From contig WPIO01000020.1 in assembly GCA_009760855.2 (NCBI GenBank), positions 4,380,001 through 4,444,000 of the forward strand: DNA of 64,000 nt, in the 5' to 3' direction. The number at the start of each line of letters is the position of its first letter. The stretch's first letter is position 1. The position numbers and the translations under genes are program-made. The notes under the pieces are model-generated. The model was not told the DNA's origin, did no database searches, and saw nothing but the letters and a program-made list of their open reading frames with translations. This DNA is from Cristatella mucedo (taxonomy: Eukaryota > Bryozoa > Phylactolaemata > Cristatellidae). This document shows, piece by piece, positions 32,845 to 45,195 of this stretch.

Positions 32845-33480
32845 TGAATGTAATGTATCTCCGTCTGTAACTCGAAAAAGTTACAGCGACTATGTGGGTT
32901 TTACACAGGAGAATTTTCTGTAGCGCACCTAAAGCCTATACGGCTTTTGGTATGCATTTGGTAGCCGACGGACTTCATCTCACGTGTTGAAGAGTAAGTG
33001 AGAAGCATAACTGAGTCAGGAAGGCAGTCGAGGAAGTGAGTAGCATGGAAGTAGTAGCTTCGGATGGCTGGAAAGGATATGCCTTAGTCGGAAGCAGGAG
33101 AGTAAATGTCAGTGCGTAAGAATTGTGGAAGTGTGTTCCACAGTCCAGCCCCTGCAGAGCAAAAGCTTCTGTCGCCAACGGTCTTTAAGCGGTGGAATGA
33201 AACAGCTAATTTATTGTCCATTGAAGACATGAGGACACGAGGAGGCTAAAACTGGTGCCGCAGTTCAGCTAAGTATGAAGGAATCAAGCCGTGGCAGTCT
33301 TTTTGGGTCTGTGTAAGAAAGTTGCTCCGATCTGTTATCGAGGCTCCTTCAATGAAGAAGACGTATGGCTAAACATTTTTTGGACTAGCCTTGCAGCGTT
33401 ATTTATTATCTGCTGCAGGCTTGATGACTTTTTTTCGGTAGCCCAGCTAAAACGCAATTGCAGTAGTCCAGCCTAGATCA
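32845..33480 (-). mobile_element. LINE family 2 copy in M6PR intron 1
   Basis: Minus orientation. 3' end ATGTAATGTATCTCCGTCTG with a short remainder of the 5-bp tail, then the untranslated part and decayed RT C-terminus (ccacagtccagcccctgcag, ttgtccattgaagacatgag, ggtagcccagctaaaac). Matches 20520-21372 along its length but is more decayed. Confidence 0.8.
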
Positions 33481-33552
33481 AACCAAGGAGCTTGATATAT
33501 TTTTATAGCAAGCCACTGCCGTAGACAGTCGCCAGTTAGACCAATCTTAGAA

Positions 33553-33692
33553 ATGTAATTCACTTGTATAGCATCCTAAGAGAACTTAATCTCTCTTCAG
33601 GCATTTCACATATGCTACGGGGCTCGAGCCCACGGCCTTGGTCAGACCTTGGTCGGGGCGACCACCTTAACCAATGGCCAAACCAGTGCGAC
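33553..33692 (-). repeat. SINE-A copy in M6PR intron 1
   Basis: Minus orientation: tail region attcacttgtatagcatcct, agagaacttaatctctcttc; B box GGGCTCGAGCCCC (about 33620); head gaccttggtcggggcgacca, ccttaaccaatggccaaacc. Confidence 0.85.
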
Positions 33693-34257
33693 AGCTCTCC
33701 AAAGCATTTGATGCAGTTGACCAGCAGATCCATCTGGAATGTCTCTCTACACGCCCGAATCACTGGCACAGTGCTAAACTGGGTCCGGTCCTACCTCAGT
33801 GAGAGATGTCAGAGTGTAGACATAAAGGGCTGTCGGTCATCAAGGAGTGCTTACGATATTGTGTACATCACGTTTCGGACTTGGCCACCTTATTTTCACT
33901 GTCTAAGTCTCTCGTTAACGGCATAGCCCCCACACCTTACCACATTTGTGTGAGTTTCGCTTGCTCCCTTTCGAGCATCAAATCGATTTAAAGTCTTCTG
34001 TCTGGCTTACATGTTGCATACCTCTCTTTCACCCGCCTACCTATCCGACCTCCTTGCTAATCTAGTGTGCTCCTGGATCACGTGCACCTCAACATCTAGT
34101 CACCTGGCAGTCCCTCGAACTAAATTGAAATCTTGAGGGTCGAGCCTGCACCTCGTATGACCTGTAAGTCTGGAACCTATTTTTGGCTATGGTCACTACC
34201 TTACATCTATTAAGTCTCAGTCTTAAGTCTCACTGCTTGCTGGCCTACCGGCATGTG

Positions 34258-34415
34258 CAATAAATAAATAAGTACTAGCTTATTTAACAGCCTCTTTTTG
34301 TATATCGACAGGAGAGTCTTTGCGGCTATCACCACCGCTTGCAGTGGCGATAACTGATCGCCCACCACAGGATTCGAACCCACGACCTCGGGGCCGAGAT
34401 CGTGAAAATCAGGCA
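34258..34415 (-). repeat. SINE-B copy nested in LINE
   Basis: Minus orientation: 3' end (aacagcctctttttgtatat, reversed), body (gcggctatcaccaccgcttg), B box region (aggattcgaacccacgacct) and dyad (cctcggggccgagatcgtga). It interrupts the LINE word ccggcatgtgca / gcttacagctgg. Confidence 0.85.
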
Positions 34416-34848
34416 CTTGCAGCTGGTGCAAAACTCTGCAGCTACGCTTGTCTGTCGTGAGCAGTTGCCGCATCACACCACTTCTCGCTGACCTGCACTG
34501 ACTACCAGTCAAGCAACGCATCGACTTCAAGGTTCTGTCGATCACTTTTAGGTCCCTTCATTCTTTGGCTCCAGCCTACCTTTCAGATCTACTCCCCCAC
34601 CAGGCCAAGCATCATACCACCCGCTTTTCGGAAACTGTTTACCAATACCTCGTACAAACCTCAAATCCTTTGGAGACCGTGTATTTAGTTCGTATGCTCC
34701 CAAAGCCTGGAACTCACTCCCGACTTGCGTCACGACATCCCTTGACTTGACCACATTTAAAAAGAAATTAAAATCACACCAATGTATGACAGCATTTACT
34801 GGGTCCATGTGATTCGTCCTAATGTGCTTATGCATGCTGCCATTAACA

Positions 34849-35015
34849 CACTAGGTAAGGCGGTTGCTTTCACGACCTCGGTTCCGAGGTCGTGGGTTCG
34901 ATTCCTGCGGTGGGTGATCCTTTATCGCCATTGCAAGCAGTGGTGATAGCCTTAAAGGCTCTTCTGTCGCTATAGAAAAAGAGGCTGTTTAATCAGCTAA
35001 GATTTATTTATTTAT
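34849..35015 (+). repeat. SINE-B copy nested in LINE 3' region
   Basis: Head lacking its first bases (actaggtaaggcggttgctt), dyad (acctcggttccgaggt), B box (GGGTTCGATTCC), body (gtgatcctttatcgccattg, gtggtgatagccttaaaggc) and 3' end (gaggctgtttaatcagctaa) with an ATTT tail. TTAAC flanks both sides (about 34844 and 35017), a short target duplication in the LINE word gccactaaccaca. Confidence 0.88.
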
Positions 35016-35179
35016 TTAACCACATTTGCATGCTGATCCTGTGCATGTCACCCCTGGCCATGTTATTCATGTTGTTTATCAAGCATGATACCACTCACCA
35101 TTCGATCGTGTTTCCTTTGCAGCAAATATAAAGCCCCTAGAAAGAGATTGAGTTCTCTGTGGGCGCTTTATCAAGTGTA

Positions 35180-35210
<31 letters not shown>

Positions 35211-35454
35211 CAGTTTAGACGCAGCTGGTCCGGTCAGATTTTCCTTTGCTGCAGTGGACTTGTCTTTTTGTGTTGAAGTGTGCTTTGTCTGTTTATCAGT
35301 GTGCAATTCAGTGCATGTTACTTGCCAGAGGACGTTGTGGCCGGTTGCTATTACTGTCTTCATATTAGCTTTAGCAGGCTGGCCCTAAGCGTGATAGTTG
35401 TTTGCTTTTACATATATAATAGCGTGCATGTCAGTAACCATTGGTTACCGATTC

Positions 35455-35550
35455 TCTTGGAGCAAATTGTAAAGCACCCGTAGAGGGATTTAGTTCACTC
35501 AGTGCGTTCACTATGCAAACGACCTATTAGTGATATTATTATTATATAGG
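35455..35550 (+). mobile_element. Diverged LINE 3' hairpin and tail
   Basis: ggagcaaattgtaaagcacc, agagggatttagttcactca, then tattattattat. It keeps the layout of the family 1 3' end but with many changes. Confidence 0.6.
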
Positions 35551-36430
35551 TACCTTTTTGGCTTGCACTTGAATGCAGCCGCTAGCCTAAGGTCACTATT
35601 TGAACATACTTCTATTGCTCTACATTCACGGGTCTAGCAAAGATTAAGCCAAGGAGGAGCCACACCTCTACCGTGCAGCCAATCTTAGGAGGGCTGCAAG
35701 GGGTAGGTGGAGCAGCTTGGCCCTCCACTTTCCCACGATGGGTTTCAAGGGCCGTTGGCCCCCTTACCCATAGTCAATTGCTGGAGTGAAATGTTCCACT
35801 GAACCTGAGAACAGTGTGGCTATTATGCCGGACAGCTTTTTATATTACATTCAGAGCTGGTACAAAATCGGTGGTCATACATCAAATGTGGCAAGGCCGA
35901 AATGCGAAGCCTTGCTGAAGTAGCAGAACAGTCGAAGCGGCTTGCAACAAGCAGATAATAAGTTAGGTGGTGGCTATTAAGGAGGCACGGGAGTCAGTAG
36001 CAGGAGATCTGTCAGCATCGATGCATTGCTGATGCTGCTGTGGAAGTGAGCTCCACAGTCTAGGACCTGCATTGAAGGAGTGTCTTTCACCCACAGTCCT
36101 TTAATGCCATCAATTCAGGGAATGCCATACTACGTGGCATCAATCAGTCGTTCGGCAAAGAGCTCCAGACTGCTGGTATATAAGAACTGAAGGCTCGCTC
36201 CAAAGAATCTGAGGAGGTTGGCTAGAAGCCTGGCCAAGTGGGAGGAGTCAGTGTAGCTGTTTCTGCAGGGGAATACTCACGGACTAAGTGGTTTGGATTA
36301 CACTGAATTTTTGAGCTAGGGAGCAAAGACGTTTAAATTGAGCTGCAGTACGTTGAAGTCAGTGCATGGCTTGATGGTAAGGCAGGGCAGGTCTGAGAGA
36401 AATGGCATACCGTGGCAGTAAACAAAAAAA
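35551..36430 (-). mobile_element. Spacer with an old LINE-like fragment
   Basis: At about 36040-36075 and 36240-36410 words of minus-oriented LINE C-termini are visible (gagctccacagtctaggacc, gcatggcttgatggtaaggc). The rest is unassigned M6PR intron 1. Confidence 0.45.
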
Positions 36431-36431
36431 C

Positions 36432-36500
36432 CAAGGCTGGTTGATTCAACAGTCGTATGTATGTAGCTGCAGGAGAACCTTGGTGACTATCATTTTCCGT
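36432..36500 (-). repeat. SINE-B 3' fragment
   Basis: Minus orientation: aaggctggttgattcaacag then gcaggagaaccttggtgact, matching the 3' end and part of the body. Confidence 0.5.
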
Positions 36501-36502
36501 AT

Positions 36503-36645
36503 TTTCATGCTGACTCTGTGCATGTCACCCAAATTGTGTTATGCTTGTTGTCATTGAGCATGCCACCACTAACCATTCGATCGTGCTTCCTTTGTTGCAA
36601 ACGCAAAGTGCCTAGAAAAAGATTTATTTCGCCGAGGGCAATATT
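36503..36645 (+). mobile_element. LINE family 1 3' end running into a microsatellite
   Basis: catgctgactctgtgcatgt, accattcgatcgtgcttcct, gcaaagtgcctagaaaaaga, gccgagggcaatatt. The hairpin end is followed not by (ATT)n but directly by (CTGT)n. Confidence 0.75.
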
Positions 36646-37563
<918 letters not shown>

Positions 37564-37622
37564 ATGTGTGTGTGTGTGTGTGTGTGTTCGTGCGCGTGCG
37601 TGCGTGTGCTCGCGCATGTGTG
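37564..37622. repeat. (TG)n microsatellite with CG interruptions
   Basis: Alternating TG dinucleotides passing into TGCG steps, a sequence able to adopt Z-DNA. Confidence 0.95.
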
Positions 37623-37960
37623 TATTTCCCTGGTGTGGCCGACTTTGTTCTGCCGGTGGCTGCGGCTGCAGATGAGTGTCCGGCAGAGGAGGCCGGCTGT
37701 GGCAACGCAGCAGTCGACATACCCATGCAACGACCTCGTGCAAATCGAGCTGCCGAGGCTCGACTTCCACCGTGGCGGCTGCTGGTGCCAGGGGTCACAT
37801 GATGAATGAGCCATGCCTTCCGAGGTATTTTTTCGGACTGGCTGGCATGTCTCTGGATGGGGGCTCCGGAGTCCTTGCTGTCAGACGTTTTTCTACCACT
37901 TTTACTGCTGTCATTGTTGGTGTAGTGACACACTTGCATCCGGCACGTGATTTTTTGTAG

Positions 37961-38136
37961 GTTCAACGTGACTGACGAACCTCAAAATAATACAAGCAAG
38001 TACACTTACACTATAGGTATCTGCTCGAACGTCGGTCCGATCAATGACACAGCAGCCGTGGTGCAGCGGCGCGTAAACAGTGGGAACTTAGTGGCCGTCG
38101 TTGGGCGGTATAACCAGTCGTCTATAAAGTCGGGCT
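37961..38136 (+). CDS. M6PR: M6PR exon 2: first half of the MRH domain
   Basis: A 176-bp exon, acceptor gtgattttttgtag, donor GGGCT then gtgagt. Residues 50-108 read KFNVTDEPQNNTSKYTYTIG, ICSNVGPINDTAAVVQRRVN and SGNLVAVVGRYNQSSIKSG. Cys71 and Gln85 (in VVQ) align with the CD-MPR pattern Y.Y...VC and VQ, where the Gln binds the mannose ring. VVGRYN aligns with VVGRLN. There are several N-glycosylation sequons (NVT, NNT, NTS, NDT, NQS). The exit phase is 1, and the T is completed by the CT that opens exon 3 (Ser109). Confidence 0.95.
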
Positions 38137-38635
38137 GTGAGTATGCAAACGGTACATCCGTCTGGCTGTTTCATGCTTGCTTCCTGGATTGCTGCATGCT
38201 TCACCTAAAGTCTGGCTGCACAAAAACTCAAATCCTCCTATCAAATTCATTATTATTATTTGCACATCGGATGGGCCGGTCCTCTTAAGTTTATCCTCCA
38301 GTGTCCCTGCGGCCTTTTTTTCTGATCTCTCGTGACAGTCCGACCTTCGTGCACGCTATTGCAACCTTTGAGGATTTGCTGCATTGTTTTTTCAAGTTTT
38401 CTCCTCCTGCTGCATGCCCGAGGCAAAAGCTCGTTGTAGAACTGTCACGGAGTCGTAGTCAAGATTGTCTTTATGCTGCTGCTGCTTCCACTGCTGCCAC
38501 CACCACCGAATATATGTAGTGTCTGGCAGCCGATACTGCTTTTGCTGGCTCTTCCAAGTCGGCAAGATAATGCCTTGCGATAGTAAAAATGTCTGTCGGC
38601 AGACTTGGGGCAAGCGAGGCTGACGGGCTTTTTAG
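38137..38635. other. M6PR intron 2
   Basis: A 499-bp intron bounded by gtgagt and ggctttttag. It contains a CTGCTG/CCACCA-type short run near 38475-38510 and nothing else recognisable. Confidence 0.8.
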
Positions 38636-38745
38636 CTCACTGGATTCTGCTGGAGTTTGCCGGAGGTGACAACTATGGCAACATATGCAACAAAACCCAG
38701 CGTACGGCCAACATTATGCTAATCTGCAACCACGACGTCGGAGAT
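38636..38745 (+). CDS. M6PR: M6PR exon 3: MRH domain core
   Basis: A 110-bp exon, acceptor ggctttttag, donor GGAGAT then gtaagt, exit phase 0. Residues 109-145 read SHWILLEFAGGDNYGNICNK, TQRTANIMLICNHDVGD. This aligns without gaps to the CD-MPR block NWIMLIYKGGD.Y..HC...QRRA.VM..C. Arg131 is the second sugar-binding position; Cys126 and Cys139 are the expected disulfide partners. Confidence 0.96.
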
Positions 38746-39779
38746 GTAAGTGTATGGGGATGCGCTTATCCGACTCAGCGCTTGCCTAGTCTGCCGCTAC
38801 ATCTCTGATCTTGCTTTAGTGTGCCCAAATTATTAATAATTATTATTGCCCTAGTGTGCCCAAGCGGTGGCTATGTCTTTTGTCACTGGCCTGGACCGCC
38901 GCTGCAAACTTGTTAGCCGACGACCAGACCAAGCTGTTACTGCTGCCACCGCTGCTGTTCCTGCTGCTTGCCTCCCGTGTTGCTGTCGTGTCGGCAGCAT
39001 TGGGATTCGCTCGAAGGTCGTGCTTCCGTCCTCTCATGTGCGTCAGAAGTGTTATTGTGTCCCTTAATCCAGCGCTATATGCTAGCCCGCCTGATAGGGC
39101 TCCTGCAGACGATGCAGAGATTTGCTACTGGTAAAGGCTGCCTAAGGAGCCGAGTGAGCCTGGTTTATCTTGCTAGAGCAGCTGTGTGACAACGTGCGAT
39201 ATTGTGTGTGTGTCAAAAGTCACGGAGAATTGCTGTCCACTCGATGACGAAAGAGCTACCCAAGTAAGGGGAGGGGCTGTAGTCCAGCACGACCATTTAT
39301 TGGCGGTCTCGTCTAATTTGTTGTCTGCTAACGATTTTGCGGCATCGTTTCTCGTGCTTTCTATGCCCCTCCCGATCGGTCGTCCCCGTGCCTGCTTGTT
39401 CGTCCTTACAAGCACATCAGCACATTATATTGGGAGTCCTCCTAGGCCTTTCGTAAAGCTGTCCAAATTAAAATGGCACTGATCTGGACAGCTATAGGTC
39501 TTTGCAATAGGTCTTTGGAGGAGAGGGGATGGACTATTTGTGTGCTCTTTCCCTCCCTCCCCCTCCTGCAGATGACAAGTCGTGGCTACTGTGTCGGAAA
39601 GTGCTAGATGAACTGGTGGCCTGTTCCTGCGAATAAACCGGCCCACACAATTTTTTGTCTCAGATGGTTCAGGGGACATTAATAAATGGCACTATAGGTG
39701 AGGCCTGTTATTGCTTTTACCCTGGTCTTGCCCTCCCCTTGAGCTTGCCGGGTTGTCCTAGAGCTAATACATTTGATAT
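38746..39779. other. M6PR intron 3, first part, nothing recognised
   Basis: GC-richer sequence with several long but unrelated open frames on both strands. No splice-consistent exon is needed here, because exons 3 and 4 join in phase. Short ATTATTA at 38832-38848. Confidence 0.5.
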
Positions 39780-39985
39780 TATGCCCTCAGAGAACTCAAT
39801 AATAATAATAACAACACTTGATGAAGTGCCCTCAGAGAACTCAATCTCTTTCTAGGCACTTTACATATGCTGCAAAGGAAGCAGGATTGATTGGTTAGTG
39901 GTAACGTGCTCAATAACCAACAAGAATAGCATGGTTAAGGGTGACATGCACAGGGTCAGCATGCAAGTGTGGTTAGTGGGTTAGA
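39780..39985 (-). mobile_element. LINE family 1 3' end, with doubled tail
   Basis: Minus orientation. gccctcagagaactcaataa occurs first at 39783 and again at 39829 (gccctcagagaactcaatct) with an AAT tail between, then the hairpin and untranslated words (gacatgcacagggtcagcat). The doubling suggests one LINE 3' end inserted into, or slipped within, another. Confidence 0.75.
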
Positions 39986-40157
39986 GTGCACAATCAAAGC
40001 TCAAACTACTGTTGCTTTCGTCGTGCCCCATCGTTCCTGCTGTGACCTCTATGTACCTCAGGCAGACTGTGCTTAGCCGGAAGCTGGGTATTTCTGTCCA
40101 GCACAGTTTCCTTGCACAAGCTGATGACACGGCTGCCTATGTTGAGTACTAGCTGTA

Positions 40158-40158
<1 letters not shown>

Positions 40159-40199
<41 letters not shown>

Positions 40200-40204
40200 C
40201 TTGC
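40159..40204. repeat. (TG)n(CG)n microsatellite
   Basis: TG repeats passing into CG repeats; Z-DNA-prone. Confidence 0.95.
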
Positions 40205-40544
40205 ACGCGCACGTGCTTGCACGCGCACGCCATGATCAAATACTTCGACCGCCTTGCCCTACCGAGGAATCCATTCCATCTTGGGGTTGGGCAGCATTCG
40301 TGCATTGTATAGCCACTGTTCCAAAGGATTCACGTGTGCAGCTTGATGTCGCAATACACATGCATACAGTGTGTCACTGAGCAGCTGGAGTAGACTCGTA
40401 GGCTTGAAGTCGCACCAAGGTCAGAGATAAGCAGGTTCTGTGCAGAGAGAAAACTAAGGCACGACCAGATGAGGGTTACAGCATCCGAGTCAGTCCATGC
40501 ATTTTTTTGGCTGCTGTGCATGTGTTCTTGCCAGTGCAATAAGC

Positions 40545-40724
40545 CGTGATGGCACACTGGGTAAGGCGTTAGCTTTCACGACCTCGGTCCCGAGGTCGTG
40601 GGTTCGATTCCTGCGGTGGGCAATCCTTTAACGCCACTGCAAGCGATGGTGATAGCAGTAAAGGCTCTTCTGTCGCTATACAAAAAGAGGCTGTTTAATC
40701 AGCTAGGATTTATTAATTAATAAT
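40545..40724 (+). repeat. SINE-B, most complete copy
   Basis: The best reference for the family: start gccgtgatggcacactgggt (A box), dyad acctcggtcccgaggt, B box GGGTTCGATTCC (perfect core GGTTCGATTCC), body gcaatcctttaacgccactg, gatagcagtaaaggctcttc, tgtcgctatacaaaaagagg and 3' end ctgtttaatcagctagg with an AT-rich tail. The tRNA part is too altered to be a tRNA gene. Confidence 0.9.
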
Positions 40725-40807
40725 AAGACTCTAGCAGATTGTGCTAAACTCATCAGCTATGATTGCCTTTCGTAAAGGTCGAAGTAAAAGTCAAGGTCTG
40801 CTGACCC

Positions 40808-40985
40808 AGCAGCCTCATTCATATTGTGCCAGAAGAGCCTTTGCGGCTATCATCCTGCTTGTAGCTGGCGATCCTTTATTGCCCGATGCAAGGTTCGAGT
40901 CCTGCAGCAGGCATCCTTAATTGCCTGGTGCAGGACTATGACCCACGACCTGGGTCATGAAGAGCGAGCATCTTACCCCCAGTTC
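40808..40985 (-). repeat. Degenerate SINE-B copy
   Basis: Minus orientation: gacccagcagcctcattcat, agcctttgcggctatcatcc, ggcgatcctttattgccc, acgacctgggtcatgaagag. It also contains an internal partial duplication of the gcaatcctt / tgcagcagg region. Confidence 0.65.
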
Positions 40986-41475
40986 TGACCTGTGCTGGCA
41001 TCTCATCAAACAGCACATCGACGTCAGGGTGTTGTCATTCACTTGTAGGGCCATGATAGCCCAGGAAGTAAGGTGCTTGCTCATGCGACTGAAGTCGTGA
41101 GTTTGAATCCTGCAGCAGGCGGTCCTTGATTGCTAGCCGAAAGGTGGTAGCCGTTAAGGCTCTTCTGGCACTATACAAAAGAGGCTGTTAAATCAGCTAA
41201 TTTTAAGTCGTTTCATCCTCTTGCTTCGGCCTGCCCATCTGGAATTCGTACACCTCCACCGCTTCTTTTTACCGCCGGCTCTTCTGACTCGATTCTGGCG
41301 ATTAGCTGTACGCCTAGCATCCAACCTTAAATCCTTGAGAGGTGGTTTTCTGCCTGTCCACCTAAGCCTGCGACTCTATGCCGACCGACGTCTCGGTATT
41401 CTCTGGCGTGACATTTACAAAGAAGCTAAAACCTACTCGTTCCTAAGCATTTGTTATGTCTGGTCTTCAGTAGGC
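40986..41475 (+). mobile_element. Degenerate LINE split by SINE-B
   Basis: ctgacctgtgctggcatctc and acatcgacgtcagggtgttg (40986-41050) match the ADLHWLPVKQRIDFKVL region. After the SINE-B at 41051-41203 the LINE resumes with gtttcatcctcttgcttcgg and the end SNLKSL, followed by a decayed AWNSLP..KKLKTYSFLSI-like end. Confidence 0.65.
41051..41203 (+). repeat. SINE-B copy nested in LINE
   Basis: gccatgatagcccaggaagt, tgagtttgaatcctgcagca, gcggtccttgattgc, gccgttaaggctcttctggc and gaggctgttaaatcagctaa. Head and B box are diverged. Confidence 0.8.
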
Positions 41476-41940
41476 ATACGCATGCCGAAATTCTGCATTT
41501 TATTACCGTGTGTCAGCTCGTACGCTTCCTTCCTGCATCTGAAAATGCTTGAAAGGGAATTATTAGTAACGTTGGCAAAACCTGCTCAGTGGCAATCTGA
41601 TGGCAGCTGATTTTTCCAGCCGTCCACTGACTCCACTTCTATTAGCCCTACTCTCTAAACTGCCATAGTTCGGCTTTGCGTCTCACTTTTTCTCGGTTGA
41701 CGCTAGATGAAGCTGCTAGATAGTGACACTGCATCGAAAAGCTGCCTGACATTAAAGCAGCCTTGCAAAAAACCCTCTAGCATTGTGGCTTCATTAAATC
41801 TCGGATTGGGAAGCTCGCATGCGTGCATACAGACTGCTTGCAGATTTCGAATAGACAAGAGTCGCATGCATGATTTTGTGCCTGACTTGCCTATCGAGTC
41901 TGCTTACGACGTTACACGTTCGGCATCTTCTGCTCAGACT

Positions 41941-42128
<188 letters not shown>

Positions 42129-42196
42129 GCTTTGCAGTGGCTTCTACTGCAGCAGCATCCTTGGCCTATGCTACTGTACCGTGTTTTTTCTTCAAG

Positions 42197-42342
42197 CTTA
42201 CGAGAGCCCGCGTGGTAGAAGAGAATTCGGATCTGTCGTCAGGCTGCTATTACATGTTCGAAGTGGAGCACTGTCTGGCCTGCGAGGAAGGCTGCGACTC
42301 GTACTACAAGCGGCTCAGTCCGGGCAGCCTGATTCTGATCAG
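42197..42342 (+). CDS. M6PR: M6PR exon 4: end of MRH domain
   Basis: A 146-bp exon, acceptor gtgttttttcttcaag, donor ATCAG then gtgagc. Residues 146-193 read LTRARVVEENSDLSSGCYYM, FEVEHCLACEEGCDSYYKRL and SPGSLILI. Glu153/154 and Tyr164 (in CYYMF) are the remaining two sugar-binding positions, with one residue more between them than in the vertebrate protein if Glu153 is used. Cys162 and Cys174 complete the six conserved lumenal cysteines; Cys171 and Cys178 are extra. Exit phase 2 fits exon 5. Confidence 0.95.
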
Positions 42343-43739
42343 GTGAGCTGCCCGCTTGCTCATCGCCTCAGTGGTCAATGCTGTGTCCTTTTCTACGCTC
42401 GCACCGGCTTGCTGGCCGACCTGCCGGTCAGCCACTTCACAGCGTTTGTGCTGCACCGCCTGTGCCCACCAGCTTGATGGGCACGCGGCTGGTACACACC
42501 AGCTCTGCAGCCACTACTGCTGCTGGCAGCCCAATCCTAGTAAGCTTGCGTTTTTCGCGGGTGGTGTCCATTATAGGTGCTGCTGTGCTTGCTATGACAG
42601 CCCGAGTTGGGCATGTCGCGGAGCAAGTTAAGCGCTCATCACCTTCGGCTTCGGCTCGCTGTTGCGTGCGGTTGATCCTACGTCTGTTGTGCGCATTGGC
42701 GTGGTGCCGGACACATGCGAAACGCCTGCTTCACTCAAGACACGCTGTGCTGCGCCTAGCTGCCTGCCTCTTTTGTGTGTTTCGTATATGAGTTGGTTTT
42801 CCGTGCGTGCTGCACTGATCTACGTCGTCGGTAACGTCTCGTCGGTCTTGTTGGTAACTGCAGCGGTAGCTAGCCGGGCAGAAGTGTGGCTGCAGCTGGT
42901 TTGATGCAGGAGCCGGGAGCGCAGGAAGACGTGTCGGTCGATTTAAGAGCAGTTTAAGCCCTGGTTTGGCCCTAGGGTGATGTACTTGCCTTGGAATACC
43001 AAGGTCGTGGCCTGAGCGCAAGGAATACTATTTTTTTAATTTTACCTGTGCTTTGGTACTGATTTGACCAACGGATACATTGTACTCTCCTTAAAAGACC
43101 GGAGTCTTGAGCCTAAACCTTGCGATACATGTAAAGTGCTCGTATATAGAATAAGTTCTCGTTGGGTGTGTGAAAATTGGGTATGTCTTTTATGTTTTTA
43201 ATAGCATCGTGTGACACCATTGAGCGCCAGATGCTTATGGATCTCCTCGCCACGCTCCTAGGTATCCCTGACTCATTGCTAAGCAAGCTTAGGTCACACC
43301 CCTAAGTTACACTTGATAGAGTTTACAGGCAAATGTCTGTAAGGGATCTAGCGAGCCCTGAAGGTACTTAAGTAAGTTACTTAGGTAAATCAGGACTCAG
43401 TTTTCGATTCCTTTCTCTTCACTCTCATCGCATACGACACGCCTCGCGACAATAGTATCATCCAAAAAAACCGGCTTTCATTGATAAGCCGATGACACCC
43501 AGATTTACCCAGATCCGTCGACCCTTTCAAATCTGCTACTCGTGACAGCGGGAGAGCAGGGTCTGCTTCGAAAATGGTGACTGCACAGCGATCGGGCAGC
43601 TAGAGCCACAGCGTGGCATTCCCAGTCTGGGCACTTTTTCCCTGATGCAAACGAGGAAGAACGAGAGCATTGCAGCGTAATCCACGTGCATACTGCAGGC
43701 TCTACTGCTCGTGAAACTAAACTAGCCGGCAATGAGAAT
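42343..43739. other. M6PR intron 4, first part
   Basis: No exon needed or seen. A decayed SINE-A-like stretch lies at 42955-43160 (ccctggtttggccctagggt, accaaggtcgtgg, aaagtgctcgtatatagaat, aagttctcgttgggtgtgtg). Confidence 0.5.
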
Positions 43740-43822
43740 ATATCTTTCTTTGCAGCAAATGTAAAGTGCCCAGAAAGAGATTGAGTTCTCTGAGGGCGCT
43801 ACATCAAACGTATTAGTATTCA
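43740..43822 (+). mobile_element. Short LINE family 1 3' end
   Basis: Only the terminal part: ctttgcagcaaatgtaaagt, cccagaaagagattgagttc, tctgagggcgctacatcaaa, then a minimal ATT tail. Confidence 0.8.
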
Positions 43823-45074
43823 GATGAGGTGAGGATCAGCGACTCGAGTTGCTTAGCATTGGAATATTCGTAAGCACTTTCAGCGAGAAGGCTTGAACTA
43901 AGAGAATTTGGCCTTTTCGTGCGCATCCGGTGCTTTCCTGAGAAATGCTAGTGCAGGTCATCAGATGCTGATAGTAAAGAGCGCTCTTGTCAATGGAATG
44001 TGGCTGAAGAATGGGAGAATTGGTCGCACACTGTGAGTCATACTCGCGATGCCAAAGCAGAGCAATTGAGAGTGCTGAGCCAGCATGCACCCTGCATATA
44101 AGAAAGGGACTTGAAATTCAGGCAATGCTTTGAAGCTCAGTACATGCTACTCAAGCAGGCATATGGATGTGTGGTTGAAAGATTTATGGGAGGTAGTCTC
44201 TGCAACCAGTACAAAACTGACGTTTTGCCTGAGTAGGTTGGGCATCAGTAACAAGACAAGCTTCTGCAAGAGTGATGATCAGAGGATGGATTATGGGATA
44301 TGTTGGGCAGTGGTTTCCATTCAGCATATTTATGTTCAATTAGGTTTATGACATGAAGTGTGAAATGAATACCAGGATCTGCTGCCATGCGGCTATAATG
44401 CACACAGACATTTCGTCATTGCATAGTTAGTATGACAAGCCACAGCAAGAACAAAGTTACGTAGATATCACATACTGTGTGACTGCGTAATCGTTGTGGC
44501 ATAGCGCTCACATGTGCCAATCTACCACTGGTTGTCAATGGCAATTCAGAACCAAAAGGCTTGCATGCTGCTGGTCAATGTTTGGAATCTCCAAATTGTT
44601 TCAAAAAACAGCAGAATAATCATAAGTGCCGCTGCTGGTTCTTACTTGAACTGTCATTTGCAAGTACAATTTCTCAACTCATACAGCATCACAGCTGTCA
44701 TGTACGTTCGACTGGTCCTCACGTTTGAGATGCCCCTATACCTACTAACCTCGTTTGAAAAAAGAAGGATAGTGAAGGAGAGTGGTTGAGTGAGGCAGTG
44801 CTGAAAGAGGAATGGGGAGTGAGAGAGGGAGAGAGAGAGGACAATATAGGCACTGGCAGGAGAGGGGGAGAGTGAGAGAGATAGAGATAAGGGGAGAGAG
44901 AGGTAGGAAAAGAGTGAGGAGAAAAGGTAGAGAACATGAGGTGAGAGGATCGTTTGCTGGAAGCATAGGTAACTGTGCAAAATGAGCAAAGTACATAATA
45001 AAGATTGCCCACCACTGCGCTGGCCTACCAGTCTCTGCTTCACAGAGTTATAGGTGCCCAAGTCCTAGAAAAAT
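43823..45074. other. M6PR intron 4, GA-rich tract
   Basis: Unassigned except for an irregular GA-rich tract at about 44800-44965 (gggagtgagagagggagaga-like units), which gives open frames on the minus strand without biological meaning. Confidence 0.5.
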
Positions 45075-45195
45075 ATTATAATTATAATAAGCCATGTATA
45101 TAGTGTCTTACATGAGCTAAATCTCTCGTTAGACACTTTACTTATGTTGGAAAGGAAGCATGGCAATTCGTTAGTGATAGCATGCACAGTGTATG
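45075..45195 (-). mobile_element. Diverged LINE 3' end
   Basis: Minus orientation: attataattataataagcca, tagtgtcttacatgagctaa, gttagacactttacttatgt. Same layout as family 1 but diverged. Confidence 0.6.

Larger units (their letters stand above)
33693..35210 (+). mobile_element. LINE family 1 copy broken by two SINE-B insertions
   Basis: RT fragments in order: SKAFDAVDQQIHLECLSTR and LNWVRSYLSERCQSVDIKG (33690-33840), a more decayed middle, then LLAGLPACA. After a SINE-B come QLVQNSAATLVCRE-type words, ADLH and FKVLSITFRSLHSLAPAYLS. This is followed by the SLP..VTTSLDLTTFKKKLK end, the 3' untranslated part, a second SINE-B, the rest of the untranslated part, a hairpin and (ATT)n at 35183-35210. 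The 33690-34200 part may come from a different subfamily. Confidence 0.8.

Noticed and set aside
40545-40630. tRNA gene with A and B boxes
   Set aside because: It is the head of a dispersed SINE with a common body and 3' end; cloverleaf stems are not preserved. The same holds for the SINE-A heads.
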